A DNA stretch of 62,447 bases from an uncultured archaeon (GCA_902384525.1 CABMCA010000124.1:1-62447), one strand, 5' to 3'. Counted from the stretch's first letter, positions 40,549-50,284 are shown. Notes: generated by a model from the sequence alone, not told the origin. Numbers and translations: made by a program.

Positions 40549-42830
40549 ACCTTCTTCATCATCATAGCCCTTACCAGCCTTATTTCACCATACGAGAAAT
40601 TATCCCCCAATCTTTCTTTTACTGGCTTTAAGGCCTCTCCTCCTGTTTCGGTTAAAGCGCTCAAGATCAATTCGGCCTTTTCTTTCTTTATTAATGTCTC
40701 GATTTTGATATTTTCACCGGACAGTATCAATTTTTCGATATGGAGATATATAGTATTAAGGGATAAATTCCTTTTTAATGTGATCTCATCAAGATCCATA
40801 CCCTGATCCAGCATTTCAAGGGTTATGGATTCACTTGATTGCTTTTTAACCTGAACCGGATAGCCGCATGAATCCTGTTTTTCGCAAAATCTGCGAATCT
40901 CACTTATAAAAATGCCGCCGTAACTTTCAAGTTTCTTATCTCCTACTCCGGTGATCTTCCTGAAATCCTCAGGAGTGCATGGCTGGCGCGATGCCATCAT
41001 TTTCAGGCTTGCATCGTTAAAGATCATATAAGGAGGCTGGTTCCGGGCATCTGCCAGGGTTTTCCGTAATATCCGGAGCTTCTCGAACAAAGCATCATCG
41101 GGTGTGTCCTGTTCGATCTTAATTGGCTTTTCGATAGCCTGGGGTTTTACAAGGTATATTTTCTCATTTTTCACACCACTTTTTGACTGTGATAAAATAT
41201 CCCGGCTTTTCTGGCTCAGTTTAAGGACAGGATACTCTCCCTCAACTTTTAAATATCCGCGCTGGATAAGTTCTCTTAAAAATCCATGCCACATTTTCTT
41301 TGGCAGGTTTTTTCCTGAACCATATGATCTTAATGATGTATGCCCGTTTTGCAGGAGTCGGGATGTCTTTCCCCCGATAAGCACATCTATAACATAATTT
41401 ATACCGAATCTCTCATCCATTTCATCGATGCAGGAAAGGATAGTCATTATTTCAGTTGTTGCTTCAATTTCCTCCTTCGGCAAAAGACAGTTATCACAGC
41501 TCTTGCAGTTATTTTCTTTGAAATCCTCTCCAAAATAACCCAGCAATAGTTTTCTTCTGCATAGATTTGTTTCAGAGAAATTTATTATATCATTCAGCTT
41601 ATTTTGTGCAATTTGTTTTTCCTTCTCATTAGATATCTGTTTTAGAAAATATTCGATTTTTTGCCGGTCGCCATAACTATAAAAAAGCACGCATTCACTT
41701 TTCAACCCATCCCTCCCTGCACGCCCTGTCTCCTGGTAGTATGCTTCAAGATTTTTGGGAAGGTCATGATGTATCACAAAACGGATATTGGGTTTATCAA
41801 TGCCCATCCCGAAGGCGACTGTGGCCACAAGTACATCAACGTCGTCTTTTATGAACTTTTCCTGGTTTTGACTCCTTTGATTCGCAGATAAGCCCGCATG
41901 GTATGGAAGCGCCCGAAATCCCGCACTTTTCAGGCCTTCCGTAATAGTTTCCACGTTTTTCCTGCTGTAACAGTATATTATGCCTGATTCACCTGGCTTT
42001 GTTCGCAGGATCTCCACGATCTGCCTGAATGCATCCTGCTTGGGTTTGACATAATAGATCAAATTCTCCCTGTTAAAACTGGCAAGATATCTTTTGCAAT
42101 TGGAAAGGACAAGCTGGGTGGTGATATCATCCCTGACTTTCGGGGTAGCGGTTGCAGTTAGCGCTATTATCGGAACATCCGGAAAATATTGCCTTATTTG
42201 CTTTAACTGCCTGTATTCAGGTCTGAAATCATGCCCCCATTCTGATATACAGTGGGCTTCATCAATAGCGAATAGGCTTATATCAAGCCCCTTCAGGAAG
42301 GAAAGAAATGATGGTACTGTAAATCTTTCCGGAGCAATGTACAATAATCTGATATTGTTCTGTAAAAGCGCGGATTTTATTTTTAGAATATCCTGATAAC
42401 TCTGTGAACTATTTATGAATTCCGCAGGGATGCCATTCATTCTCATGCTGTCCACCTGGTTCTTCATCAGTGAAATAAGAGGTGAGATAACTATCGTCAG
42501 TCCTTTAAAAAGCAGTGAAGGATACTGGTAGCACAGCGACTTTCCCCCGCCTGTGGGCATCAGCACAAGTACATCATTTCCTTTCAGGACATCAAGGATT
42601 ATATCCTTTTGAAGCTGGCGGAATTCGGTGTATCCGAAATACCTCCTGAGTATGTCATAATCGATAACAGAGTTCGTTCTATTAGAACCTGTATCGATTT
42701 TTTTCTGATCTTCAAAGGTTTTCAATTTCGGGCACAGGTCAAAAAGCCCTTCGTCTTTTAACCCGCACTTATTTAATGCTTCGCATCTACCGCAAGCCTG
42801 CATATGAGATATACACAGTCCCAATAACAA
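40545..42830 (-). CDS. recQ: ATP-dependent DNA helicase RecQ with N-terminal cysteine cluster
   Basis: A 3'-5' DNA helicase of 761 aa. The SF2 core has Walker A MPTGGGKSLCYQYPSLL, the DEAH box FAIDEAHCISEWGHDFR, ALTATATPKV, and VATVAFGMGIDKPNIRFVIHHDLPKN with QETGRAGRDG. The RQC zinc region (CRRKLLLGYFGE...CKSCDNCL) and an HRDC domain (about 585-650) follow, then an extra helix-turn-helix-like tail. Unusually, the first ~35 residues carry a cysteine set (CISHMQACGRCEALNKCG...LCP), a possible metal site absent from typical RecQ. An internal ATG at codon 10 is an alternative start. Confidence 0.93.
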   Translation of the reverse strand: MLLGLCISHMQACGRCEALNKCGLKDEGLFDLCPKLKTFEDQKKIDTGSNRTNSVIDYDILRRYFGYTEFRQLQKDIILDVLKGNDVLVLMPTGGGKSLCYQYPSLLFKGLTIVISPLISLMKNQVDSMRMNGIPAEFINSSQSYQDILKIKSALLQNNIRLLYIAPERFTVPSFLSFLKGLDISLFAIDEAHCISEWGHDFRPEYRQLKQIRQYFPDVPIIALTATATPKVRDDITTQLVLSNCKRYLASFNRENLIYYVKPKQDAFRQIVEILRTKPGESGIIYCYSRKNVETITEGLKSAGFRALPYHAGLSANQRSQNQEKFIKDDVDVLVATVAFGMGIDKPNIRFVIHHDLPKNLEAYYQETGRAGRDGLKSECVLFYSYGDRQKIEYFLKQISNEKEKQIAQNKLNDIINFSETNLCRRKLLLGYFGEDFKENNCKSCDNCLLPKEEIEATTEIMTILSCIDEMDERFGINYVIDVLIGGKTSRLLQNGHTSLRSYGSGKNLPKKMWHGFLRELIQRGYLKVEGEYPVLKLSQKSRDILSQSKSGVKNEKIYLVKPQAIEKPIKIEQDTPDDALFEKLRILRKTLADARNQPPYMIFNDASLKMMASRQPCTPEDFRKITGVGDKKLESYGGIFISEIRRFCEKQDSCGYPVQVKKQSSESITLEMLDQGMDLDEITLKRNLSLNTIYLHIEKLILSGENIKIETLIKKEKAELILSALTETGGEALKPVKERLGDNFSYGEIRLVRAMMMKKV

Positions 42831-42964
42831 TAACGGTTTCCATAGACAACAAATTCATTGACGGGATTACATGAATATTTCTTATTTTCTTTGAAGTTAT
42901 GATCATAGTTGTAATCATAATGTTCATATACTATCTTATGTATTGAACTTCTTAAGAGGAAAAA

Positions 42965-43459
42965 ATGACCGAAAATGTTGAGAAAGGGTTCTTTATCGAA
43001 CTGCTGGAAATTATTAAATTAGCTACGATATTTGCCATACGAAAAATGAGTTTTCAGTCTGTACTTTTTTTTATGGCTTTCCTGGCTCTGGGATTGGGCG
43101 ATGGTGTTACGTCCGCCTACATGATGGAAAAACTGGGTGCAAATGCAGAGATAAATCCCATTATGAGACTTATTTTTCTGGAACATGGCATTGGGGGGAT
43201 GGTGATGGCCAAGATATGGCTTACTCTGATGTTACTGTTTGCAGTTTATGTAGTCCAGTTGAAATCCAATGGCCGTGCATTCTGGACAGTGAATGGATTC
43301 CTGATAGCACTTACAGCAGGAGGGATTCTCGCGATGAACGCGAACCTGAGCGCAATTAATGGATTAGTACCAGCATCTCCCGGAGAAATAATTGTCATAT
43401 ATATGGCACTTGTATTATCACTAACAGAAGCCGGGAGTTATATAGATAATCATTTATAA
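42965..43459 (+). CDS. DUF5658-like membrane protein
   Basis: A 164-aa protein with four hydrophobic segments. LGDGVTSAYMMEKLGANAEINPIMRLIF carries the D-x-x-T and E-x-N-P pattern that I associate with DUF5658. The sequence AAGAGG lies seven bases before the ATG. Its 3' end overlaps the cytochrome gene on the other strand by 10 bases. Function unknown. Confidence 0.7.
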   Translation: MTENVEKGFFIELLEIIKLATIFAIRKMSFQSVLFFMAFLALGLGDGVTSAYMMEKLGANAEINPIMRLIFLEHGIGGMVMAKIWLTLMLLFAVYVVQLKSNGRAFWTVNGFLIALTAGGILAMNANLSAINGLVPASPGEIIVIYMALVLSLTEAGSYIDNHL

Positions 43460-44031
43460 CCGATTGCAACAACTTTAAAATGTTCCATTCTTTTAACCCA
43501 TCTTTCGCTTGTACCTATCTGTGTATGGCATTTTGAACATTTTTCCGTATGGCAGTTGTTGCAGTAAACCCCTCTTGGCCTGTGAACAGTGATCAAATTG
43601 CCTTTGCTTGGCAATAACGGATCGGGATAATCATGGCAATTGTTGCATGATATGCTGCCATTAGAATAGACCGGTTTACCCGGTGTTGTTCCATGGCATT
43701 TTTCGCATGTAACGTAGTTGTTAATTGGGTGTATCTCATGCGATATTTGATGACAGGTTAGGCAGTAGGCTCCTCCGTTGACGTGAGGGCTGACACTTTC
43801 TGCCTGGGGTATGGACGGTTTGCCTGACATGTGGCATCCTTCACAGACATCTTTGGATACGATAATCGTATAGTTATTTACAGGCTCAGATTGCTGGTTC
43901 AGGACTTGTCCTTCCGGAATTGCTTCAGGTTCGGTCTGGTTTTTCCCGGATTCCGGACGTAATGCAATTAATAAAAGCATGACAGCTGCCGCAAATATGG
44001 CTACATATATGATTTTTTTATCTAATTTCAT
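43450..44031 (-). CDS. Membrane-anchored six-haem c-type cytochrome
   Basis: A 193-aa electron carrier. An N-terminal hydrophobic helix (about 7-24) acts as signal or anchor, and a Glu/Gln/Pro linker leads to six C-x-x-C-H haem sites: C63, C90, C109, C129, C157 and C165. Additional histidines (H83, H98, H101, H150) could be distal ligands. It should face outward and pass electrons at the cell envelope, as in methanogens and ANME archaea with cytochromes. No partner oxidoreductase is adjacent. Maturation would need the Ccm system, of which a CcmD-like gene is at 7644-7772. It is convergent with the DUF5658-like gene. Confidence 0.92.
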   Translation of the reverse strand: MKLDKKIIYVAIFAAAVMLLLIALRPESGKNQTEPEAIPEGQVLNQQSEPVNNYTIIVSKDVCEGCHMSGKPSIPQAESVSPHVNGGAYCLTCHQISHEIHPINNYVTCEKCHGTTPGKPVYSNGSISCNNCHDYPDPLLPSKGNLITVHRPRGVYCNNCHTEKCSKCHTQIGTSERWVKRMEHFKVVAIGYK

Positions 44032-44144
44032 TATTTGGTTTAATTTTATATGTTATTTTACTATATATCTTTTTTTGCAATTATAAGATTAAAAAAATCG
44101 CATGTACAGAATACCAAACAAAAAGATATTTCATCTCTAAAGAT

Positions 44145-45290
44145 ATGCTGGATATGATGAGCCCACCCCTTGTATCGATTATAATCCCATGCATGAACGA
44201 GGAAAAGACCATAGGAGTGTGCATAAAGAAAGCACTATCAGCATTGGAGAAAGAAAATTGGGACGGGGAAATAATTATCTCGGATAATTCCACTGATAAC
44301 TCCAGGAATATCGCAAGGTCGCTTGGAGCAAAAATCGTAATACCGAACAATAAAGGATATGGAAATGCTTTCCTTGAGGGATTCTGGCATGCAAAAGGAA
44401 CATACTTCTTGCTTGCGGATGCAGATGATACCTATGATCTTTCTGAAATAGCAAAGTTCCTGAAACCTTTAATGACAAATGATGCGGATTTTGTAATGGG
44501 CACAAGGTTTAAAGGCCAGATCAAAAAAGGTTCTATGCCATGGCTTCACAGATATATTGGAAATCCATTATTAACAAGTATTCTGAATGAACTTTTTAAG
44601 ACAAATCTCAGCGATTCCCATTGCGGCATGAGGTCAATTACAAAGGAAGCGTATGATAAGCTGGATCTTACAAGTGAAGGGATGGAATTTGCAAGTGAAA
44701 TGATAATCGAAGCTGCCAGGAAAAAGTTACGAATAACCGAGGTACCTATTACATATTATCCGAGGCTGACGCCCTCCAAACTCCACTCATGGGGAGACGG
44801 ATGGCGCCATTTAAGGTTCATGATGCTTTACAATCCTACGCCATTTTTTTCGATCCCGGGTTTGTTGATATTAATACTGGGAATATTTATGACCCTGACA
44901 CTATTAATTCGCGGGAACGTTGAAACAACAAGCCTGCATTCATTTATACTTGGTTCGATGCTGCTGCTCATTGGCGTTCAGACGATAGCCACCGGCAGCT
45001 ACATGAAAGTTTACGGGATGGTTCATAACAGGATCGACAAAACCGGGTTGACCGCTAAAATACTGGATTATCATTCCCTGGAATCCGGATTGGTCTTTGG
45101 AATTGCATTATTATTTGGGGGCCTTATTCTGGGTTCAGGTGTGATCTTGCAATGGATAGGATCGGGATATGGTTCACTTTCCGAAGTGGGAACAGCAGTA
45201 ACATCAATGACAATGGCGGCGCTTGGGATCCAGGTCATATTTTCGGCACTAATTATAAGTATATTTATTCTTGAAGATAAGGAAAAATAG
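44145..45290 (+). CDS. Family 2 glycosyltransferase, dolichyl-phosphate sugar synthase-like
   Basis: A 381-aa GT-A glycosyltransferase with PPLVSIIIPCMNEEKTIGVC, IIISDNSTDNSRNIARSLGAKIV and the D-x-D motif LADADDTYDLSE. The acceptor region has GTRFKGQIKKGSMPWLHRYIGNPLLT and SDSHCGMRSITKEAYD, as in polyprenyl-phosphate mannose/glucose synthases. The C-terminal third (~240-375) has about four membrane segments. It is the first gene of the surface-glycan locus and probably loads a lipid carrier. Start codons at residues 1, 4 and 5 are all possible. Confidence 0.88.
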   Translation: MLDMMSPPLVSIIIPCMNEEKTIGVCIKKALSALEKENWDGEIIISDNSTDNSRNIARSLGAKIVIPNNKGYGNAFLEGFWHAKGTYFLLADADDTYDLSEIAKFLKPLMTNDADFVMGTRFKGQIKKGSMPWLHRYIGNPLLTSILNELFKTNLSDSHCGMRSITKEAYDKLDLTSEGMEFASEMIIEAARKKLRITEVPITYYPRLTPSKLHSWGDGWRHLRFMMLYNPTPFFSIPGLLILILGIFMTLTLLIRGNVETTSLHSFILGSMLLLIGVQTIATGSYMKVYGMVHNRIDKTGLTAKILDYHSLESGLVFGIALLFGGLILGSGVILQWIGSGYGSLSEVGTAVTSMTMAALGIQVIFSALIISIFILEDKEK

Positions 45291-45298
45291 TAGAATTT

Positions 45299-46195
45299 AT
45301 GGAAAATATAAAAATATCAGTTGTCATCCTTACAAAAAACAATGGTACAACGATCAGAAAAGTCCTGCAACAAATTCAAGCGCAACAAATCCGTAATGAC
45401 TTTGAGATTATTGTAGTTGATTCGGGTTCAAGCGATGATACGATACAGAAGATATCCGGATTTGATGTAAGATTTTATACAATACCACCGGGTGAATTCG
45501 GACATGGCAGGACCCGGAACCTTGCATCCGGATATGCGACAGGAGACTATATTATATATCTTTCTGCGGATGCAATCCCTGCAAATGAGAAGTGGCTTGA
45601 AAATCTCACAGATAGACTTGCCATTGAAAATGTTGCAGCGACCTTTGGGAGACAGATCCCTTATGAAAATACACCACTTATGGAACGATTTTTCATTCTA
45701 AGGAATTATCCGCCGACTTTAAATGAACCGTACTCAACAAAAGATTTCAACATGAATGCCTTTTTCTCAAATGTAAATTCTGCAATCAAGCGTTCGGTAT
45801 GGACAAATATAAAATTTAACGAGGAACTCATCATAAGTGAAGATCATGACTGGGCAAAAAGAGCAAATGAACTTGGATACAAAATAGAGTATGTCCCGGA
45901 TGCGGCGGTATTCCATTCCCATAATTATGGCTTAAAACAGGTATTTAAGAGATATTTTGATTCAGGAGTATCATTTTCCCAGATGTGTATGAAACCAGCA
46001 GTTCTCAGTAATGGAATCAAATATTTTATGGATGAAATAATATACGTGGGACGGGAAAGTTTCATCAAAATACCGTATGCAATATGCTACGACGTCTTTA
46101 AATTCATGGGATTTTTTTTTGGATTGCGCCATAAATGGATCCCCGGGTCAATTAAGATACATTTGAGCATGCATGCATATTACTGGAAAAAATAA
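45299..46195 (+). CDS. Family 2 glycosyltransferase
   Basis: A 298-aa GT2 with ISVVILTKNNGTTIRKVLQQI, IIVVDSGSSDDTI and YIIYLSADAIPANEKWLENL. The C-terminal part has EDHDWAKRANELGYKIEYVPDAAVFHSHNY, the usual acceptor block of rhamnosyltransferase-like enzymes. No membrane helix other than a weak amphipathic end is seen. It lies 8 bases after the previous glycosyltransferase. Sugar and acceptor are unknown, but a rhamnose link is plausible from the nearby dTDP-rhamnose genes. Confidence 0.87.
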   Translation: MENIKISVVILTKNNGTTIRKVLQQIQAQQIRNDFEIIVVDSGSSDDTIQKISGFDVRFYTIPPGEFGHGRTRNLASGYATGDYIIYLSADAIPANEKWLENLTDRLAIENVAATFGRQIPYENTPLMERFFILRNYPPTLNEPYSTKDFNMNAFFSNVNSAIKRSVWTNIKFNEELIISEDHDWAKRANELGYKIEYVPDAAVFHSHNYGLKQVFKRYFDSGVSFSQMCMKPAVLSNGIKYFMDEIIYVGRESFIKIPYAICYDVFKFMGFFFGLRHKWIPGSIKIHLSMHAYYWKK

Positions 46196-46230
46196 AGTAA
46201 ATTACCATATTTACTGGAGAAAGTAAATTA

Positions 46231-47244
46231 TCATATTCGCTCATGACTTTTTATTATCCATCGATCAAGCCTGGAAAAATCTGCACCATTTGATCGTAAT
46301 TTCATTCGCTGATTCAACATGTGGGGAAGTTTTTCATATGCTGACAACTTTGCGCGTAATACTGCAAATAAAATTGACAGGAAACTGTAATTTAAAACAG
46401 GTTCTTCCTTTTCCGGAGTCTTTCCAAAGAATGTTTCCAAAAATAATATTAAATATCTAAAATAATGAATATTCGTGAATGGAAGTTGAATAAAAAGCAT
46501 CTTGACTGGAAAATATTTCCACATATTCCAGAGCTTGTTTCTTTCTATAAAGAATATTTTAAATGGTGAAGAGCTTTTGGCTGTTGCAGAATGCATATGA
46601 AATACAATAGCTTCAGGCACGAAAATACATTTCCAACCAAAAAGATGAATCCTGAAAGATATATCCACATCCTCAAAATATGCAAAATACTCTTTATCAA
46701 AGAGACCGATTTTATCAAGCATTTCCCTGCGATATAAGGCCGCTCCGGCGCAGGGGCCAAAGATTTCTTCCATTATATCATACTGCCCTGTATCTTTTTC
46801 TTCTCTTCCCCTGTCATATGCATTCCCGTTCTGGTAAATAATGATGCCTGCTGAATCAATTATGTTCCTGTCATAGTACCGCATCATCTTGGATCCACAA
46901 CACCCGATACCAGGATCGGATTCTATGACCTTCATAAGATTATTTATCCAGTTTTCATCTGCCTGTGTATCATTGTTAATGGTGGCTATGAACTCTCCCC
47001 TTGAAATCCTGATACCACTGTTCACGCCTTCCGCAAAGCCAAGATTAGTATTATGTCCTAAAATAATGACACCTGGAAATTTAGTTCTTACAAAATCAAT
47101 TGACCCATCAGAAGAACCATTATCTACAAATATGATCTCAATATTTTTATAGTTTTGTATTAAGAGGGATGAAAGACATGTTTCCAGATACTGTTTTCCA
47201 TTCCAGTTAAGAACGATTATGGAAACAGTTGGTCTGAGGGTCAT
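46231..47244 (-). CDS. Family 2 glycosyltransferase (rhamnosyltransferase-like)
   Basis: A ~337-aa GT2 on the opposite strand from its neighbours: VSIIVLNWNGKQYLETCLSSLL, IIFVDNGSSDGSIDFVR, FIATINNDTQADENWINNLMK and FAYFEDVDISFRIHLFGWKCIFVPEAIVFHMHSA. This is the pattern of WcaA/RfbF-like rhamnosyl- and galactofuranosyltransferases. The C-terminal ~100 residues are basic and weakly hydrophobic (KMLFIQLPFTNIHYFRYLILFLE), perhaps membrane-associated. It is divergent from rfbC with a ~50-base gap, so the two may share a promoter region. Confidence 0.87.
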   Translation of the reverse strand: MTLRPTVSIIVLNWNGKQYLETCLSSLLIQNYKNIEIIFVDNGSSDGSIDFVRTKFPGVIILGHNTNLGFAEGVNSGIRISRGEFIATINNDTQADENWINNLMKVIESDPGIGCCGSKMMRYYDRNIIDSAGIIIYQNGNAYDRGREEKDTGQYDIMEEIFGPCAGAALYRREMLDKIGLFDKEYFAYFEDVDISFRIHLFGWKCIFVPEAIVFHMHSATAKSSSPFKIFFIERNKLWNMWKYFPVKMLFIQLPFTNIHYFRYLILFLETFFGKTPEKEEPVLNYSFLSILFAVLRAKLSAYEKLPHMLNQRMKLRSNGADFSRLDRWIIKSHERI

Positions 47245-47297
47245 CACAGCATATAATGGAAAAACTAATATAATAGTATAAGCCTTTTGTTTGTTCT

Positions 47298-47771
47298 ATG
47301 AAAAACATTGACGGCGTAGTCATAAAAAACCTGAAAGTTGTTCCTGATGAGCGGGGCTGGCTTATGGAAATCCTCAGGTGTGACGACAAGATATTTACTA
47401 AATTCGGGCAGGTTTATATTACTACGGCTTATCCGGGGGTCGTAAAAGGCTGGCATTATCACAAGAAGCAGACTGATAATTTCACATGTGTACATGGCAT
47501 GATGAAAGTTGTTCTATATGATGGGAGAGAGGAGTCACCAACTTATAAGAATTTGATAGAATTGTTCGCTGGTGAAAAAAATCCGATACTGATCAGCGTT
47601 CCTCCGGGTGTATATCATGGATTCAAAGGTATAGGCACGCAAACAGCATATTTCCTCAGCATCCCTACACTTCCTTATAATTATGAAGAACCTGATGAAT
47701 ACAGATTGCCTCCCGATTCTAAGGATATCCCATACGATTGGGGACTTGCGCCTGGATTAAAACACGGTTGA
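47298..47771 (+). CDS. rfbC: dTDP-4-dehydrorhamnose 3,5-epimerase RfbC
   Basis: A cupin-fold epimerase, third step of dTDP-L-rhamnose synthesis. The 157-aa protein has KVVPDERGWLMEILRCDD, YITTAYPGVVKGWHYHKKQTD (catalytic His region), MMKVVLYDGREESPT and VPPGVYHGFKGIG. Sugar 3,4-ketoisomerases share the fold, but the set rfbCBDA next to it favours RfbC. First gene of the rhamnose operon. Confidence 0.9.
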   Translation: MKNIDGVVIKNLKVVPDERGWLMEILRCDDKIFTKFGQVYITTAYPGVVKGWHYHKKQTDNFTCVHGMMKVVLYDGREESPTYKNLIELFAGEKNPILISVPPGVYHGFKGIGTQTAYFLSIPTLPYNYEEPDEYRLPPDSKDIPYDWGLAPGLKHG

Positions 47772-47773
47772 GA

Positions 47774-48739
47774 GTGAGTAAATTGAAATTACTTGTAACG
47801 GGCGGTCTTGGTTTTATCGGAAGCAACTTTATCAGGCATATGCTTGTAAAATATCCCGGATATGAGATAATAAATCTGGATAAGCAAACGTATGCAGGGA
47901 ATCCGGATAATCTTAAAGATATTGAAAAAAACCCGAACTATACGTTCATCTGCGGTGATATCTGCGATCCTCAAGTAGTGAACAGGGCCATGGAAAAAGT
48001 TGACCATGTAGTACATTTCGCTGCTGAGAGCCATGTTGACCGGTCTATCGATGATGCATCTGTTTTTGTTAAAACCAATGTTCTTGGCACATTTACGCTT
48101 CTTGATGCTGCATTAAGACACAATATACAAAAATTTATTCATATCTCGACTGACGAGGTTTATGGAAGCATAACCAGCGGATCGTTCGTGGAAACTGATA
48201 TTCTTACTCCTTCAAGTCCTTATTCTTCAAGTAAGGCAGGTTCCGATCTTTTAGCCCAATCTTACTTTATCACTCATAAGCTACCTGTGATCATTACCAG
48301 ATGCACTAATAATTTCGGACCATACCAGTATCCTGAAAAGCTTATACCTCTATTTATAACGAATTTGATTGAGAACCGGAAAGTTCCGGTCTATGGAACC
48401 GGGAAAAACGTGCGCGACTGGATATATGTTCTTGATCACTGCAAGGCAGTTGATTTTATACTTCATAAAGGCAGTACCGGGGAGATATACAATATCGGTG
48501 GAGGAGCTGAAAAAACAAATATTGAGATCACAAAAAGGATTCTTGAGATGCTGAAGGTAGATGGGTCCATGATCGAATATGTAAAAGACCGGCCCGGACA
48601 TGACCTTCGATATTCGCTTGATTGTTCAAAACTCACGTTGCTCGGATGGAAACCTGAGCATGGCTTTGATGAAGCCCTGAAGCATACTGTAAAATGGTAT
48701 ATCGAAAATCGCTGGTGGTGGGAAAAATTAAAACGCTGA
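47774..48739 (+). CDS. rfbB: dTDP-glucose 4,6-dehydratase RfbB
   Basis: An extended short-chain dehydrogenase that makes dTDP-4-keto-6-deoxyglucose. It has LLVTGGLGFIGSNFIRHML (NAD), HVVHFAAESHVDRSIDDASVFV, ISTDEVYGS (catalytic Thr-Asp-Glu), YSSSKAGSDLLAQSYF (Tyr-x-x-x-Lys) and TRCTNNFGPYQYPEKLIPLFI. The start is GTG 47774 or TTG 47783; the TTG has GTGAG just upstream. Either gives about 320 residues, the usual length. It overlaps rfbD by 22 bases. Confidence 0.95.
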   Translation: MSKLKLLVTGGLGFIGSNFIRHMLVKYPGYEIINLDKQTYAGNPDNLKDIEKNPNYTFICGDICDPQVVNRAMEKVDHVVHFAAESHVDRSIDDASVFVKTNVLGTFTLLDAALRHNIQKFIHISTDEVYGSITSGSFVETDILTPSSPYSSSKAGSDLLAQSYFITHKLPVIITRCTNNFGPYQYPEKLIPLFITNLIENRKVPVYGTGKNVRDWIYVLDHCKAVDFILHKGSTGEIYNIGGGAEKTNIEITKRILEMLKVDGSMIEYVKDRPGHDLRYSLDCSKLTLLGWKPEHGFDEALKHTVKWYIENRWWWEKLKR

Positions 48740-49533
48740 TATTCGGCGCAGGCGGGATGCTGGGTACGGAACTGTGTCGGGTATTTCCTGATGCTGTGAA
48801 ACTCAAACATATTGATATTGATATCCGGGATAAAGAAGCGGTCATCGAATCCATTTCGAGGGCTGGACCGGATGTTGTTATCAATGCTGCTGCATATACT
48901 GCTGTGGATGCCTGCGAAGACAATCAGGAATTGGCTTTTGAGGTGAACGGCAAAGCTCCCGGATATATAGCGCAGGGCTGCTCCATCACCGGTGCAAAAC
49001 TCATTCATTACAGCACGGATTACATATTTGATGGCTCCAAAAAGCAATATTTGGAAACAGATGCATCCGGTCCGATCAATGTCTATGGTCATTCCAAGCT
49101 AATGGGTGAAAAAAATATAATTGAAAAAACGGATGATTTCAGGATCATAAGGACGTCATGGCTTTTCGGGTTACATGGTAAGAATTTTGTTGATACTATG
49201 ATAAAATTGTCCGGACAGGTGGATACTGTAAATGTAGTAAATGACCAGTTCGGTAAACCGACGTATGCGGCTGACCTTGCCCGGAAAACTGAAGAGATCA
49301 TCGGACATCCGCCCGGAATATACCATATAACAAACGAAGGCGTGTGTTCATGGTATGAATTCGCATCTGCGATAATAACAAATGTTAAGCCCTGCAGCAG
49401 CAATGAATTCCCGCGTAAGGCCAGGCGTCCGAAATACTCGGTCCTTGCGAACACAAAAACAACTCCGATGCGGCACTGGAAAGATGCGCTTGCTGATTAT
49501 TTAAATAAACGAAAAACTTTAGAGGTAACATGA
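48718..49533 (+). CDS. rfbD: dTDP-4-dehydrorhamnose reductase RfbD
   Basis: The last step to dTDP-L-rhamnose. The ~271-aa protein has IFGAGGMLGTELCRVF, DVVINAAAYTAVDACEDNQELAFEVN, HYSTDYIFDG, PINVYGHSKLMGE (Y-x-x-x-K) and RTSWLFG. The start is most likely GTG 48718; the longer reading shadows rfbB. Its TGA overlaps the ATG of rfbA (ATGA). Confidence 0.95.
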   Translation: MGKIKTLIFGAGGMLGTELCRVFPDAVKLKHIDIDIRDKEAVIESISRAGPDVVINAAAYTAVDACEDNQELAFEVNGKAPGYIAQGCSITGAKLIHYSTDYIFDGSKKQYLETDASGPINVYGHSKLMGEKNIIEKTDDFRIIRTSWLFGLHGKNFVDTMIKLSGQVDTVNVVNDQFGKPTYAADLARKTEEIIGHPPGIYHITNEGVCSWYEFASAIITNVKPCSSNEFPRKARRPKYSVLANTKTTPMRHWKDALADYLNKRKTLEVT

Positions 49534-50243
49534 AAGGAATAATACTAGCAGGAGGAACAGGTTCCCGCCTGTATCCTCTGACAAAAGTCACAAATAAGCA
49601 CTTGCTTCCTGTTTATGACAAACCCATGATATATTATCCCTTGCAGACATTAATGGATGCGGGTATCAAGGATATTATGATTGTCTCAGGGCGCGGCCAT
49701 GCAGGGCATTTTCTTGAACTTCTGGGTTCAGGCGCCGATATTGGCGTGCACTTTACTTTTGAGATACAGGAGCAGGCAGGGGGTATTGCGCAAGCCCTGG
49801 GGCTTGCTGAGGATTTCGCGGATAAAGAAGATGTGGCCGTTATCCTGGGTGATAATATATTCCAGGATAATGTCTCTAAAGCAGCAGGGTCTTTCAAGTC
49901 CGGGGCAAGGATATTCCTTAAACAAGTCCCGGATGCCAAGCGGTTTGGTGTGGCCGAGATCAAAGGAAATAAAATCATTTCTATCGAAGAAAAGCCGGCA
50001 TTGCCAAAATCGAATCTTGCTGTTACGGGATTATATATTTACGATCAAAGTGTATTTGAGATAATTCGCACCCTGAAGCCTTCAGGTAGGGGAGAACTTG
50101 AGATAACGGATGTGAACAATGAGTTTATCCGCATTGGTAAGATGGATTTTTCCTTGTTGCATGGATACTGGAGCGATGCAGGAACGTTCGAATCACTGTT
50201 CAGGGCAAGTGAGCTTGTGCGAAATATGAAATCGTTCGAATGA
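49530..50243 (+). CDS. rfbA: Glucose-1-phosphate thymidylyltransferase RfbA (short form)
   Basis: Makes dTDP-glucose, the first step to dTDP-rhamnose. The protein (237 aa) shows MKGIILAGGTGSRLYPLTKV, NKHLLPVYDKPMIYYPLQTLM, VILGDNIFQDN, FLKQVPDAKRFGVAEI, EEKPALPKSNLAVTGLYIYD and GYWSDAGTFESL. It is shorter than the ~290-aa bacterial RmlA and lacks the C-terminal allosteric helices, a form common in archaea. ATG overlaps the rfbD stop. Confidence 0.93.
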   Translation: MKGIILAGGTGSRLYPLTKVTNKHLLPVYDKPMIYYPLQTLMDAGIKDIMIVSGRGHAGHFLELLGSGADIGVHFTFEIQEQAGGIAQALGLAEDFADKEDVAVILGDNIFQDNVSKAAGSFKSGARIFLKQVPDAKRFGVAEIKGNKIISIEEKPALPKSNLAVTGLYIYDQSVFEIIRTLKPSGRGELEITDVNNEFIRIGKMDFSLLHGYWSDAGTFESLFRASELVRNMKSFE

Positions 50244-50284
50244 ATGAAGATTATTGAACCGAAAGCAATAGAACATACTGAATC

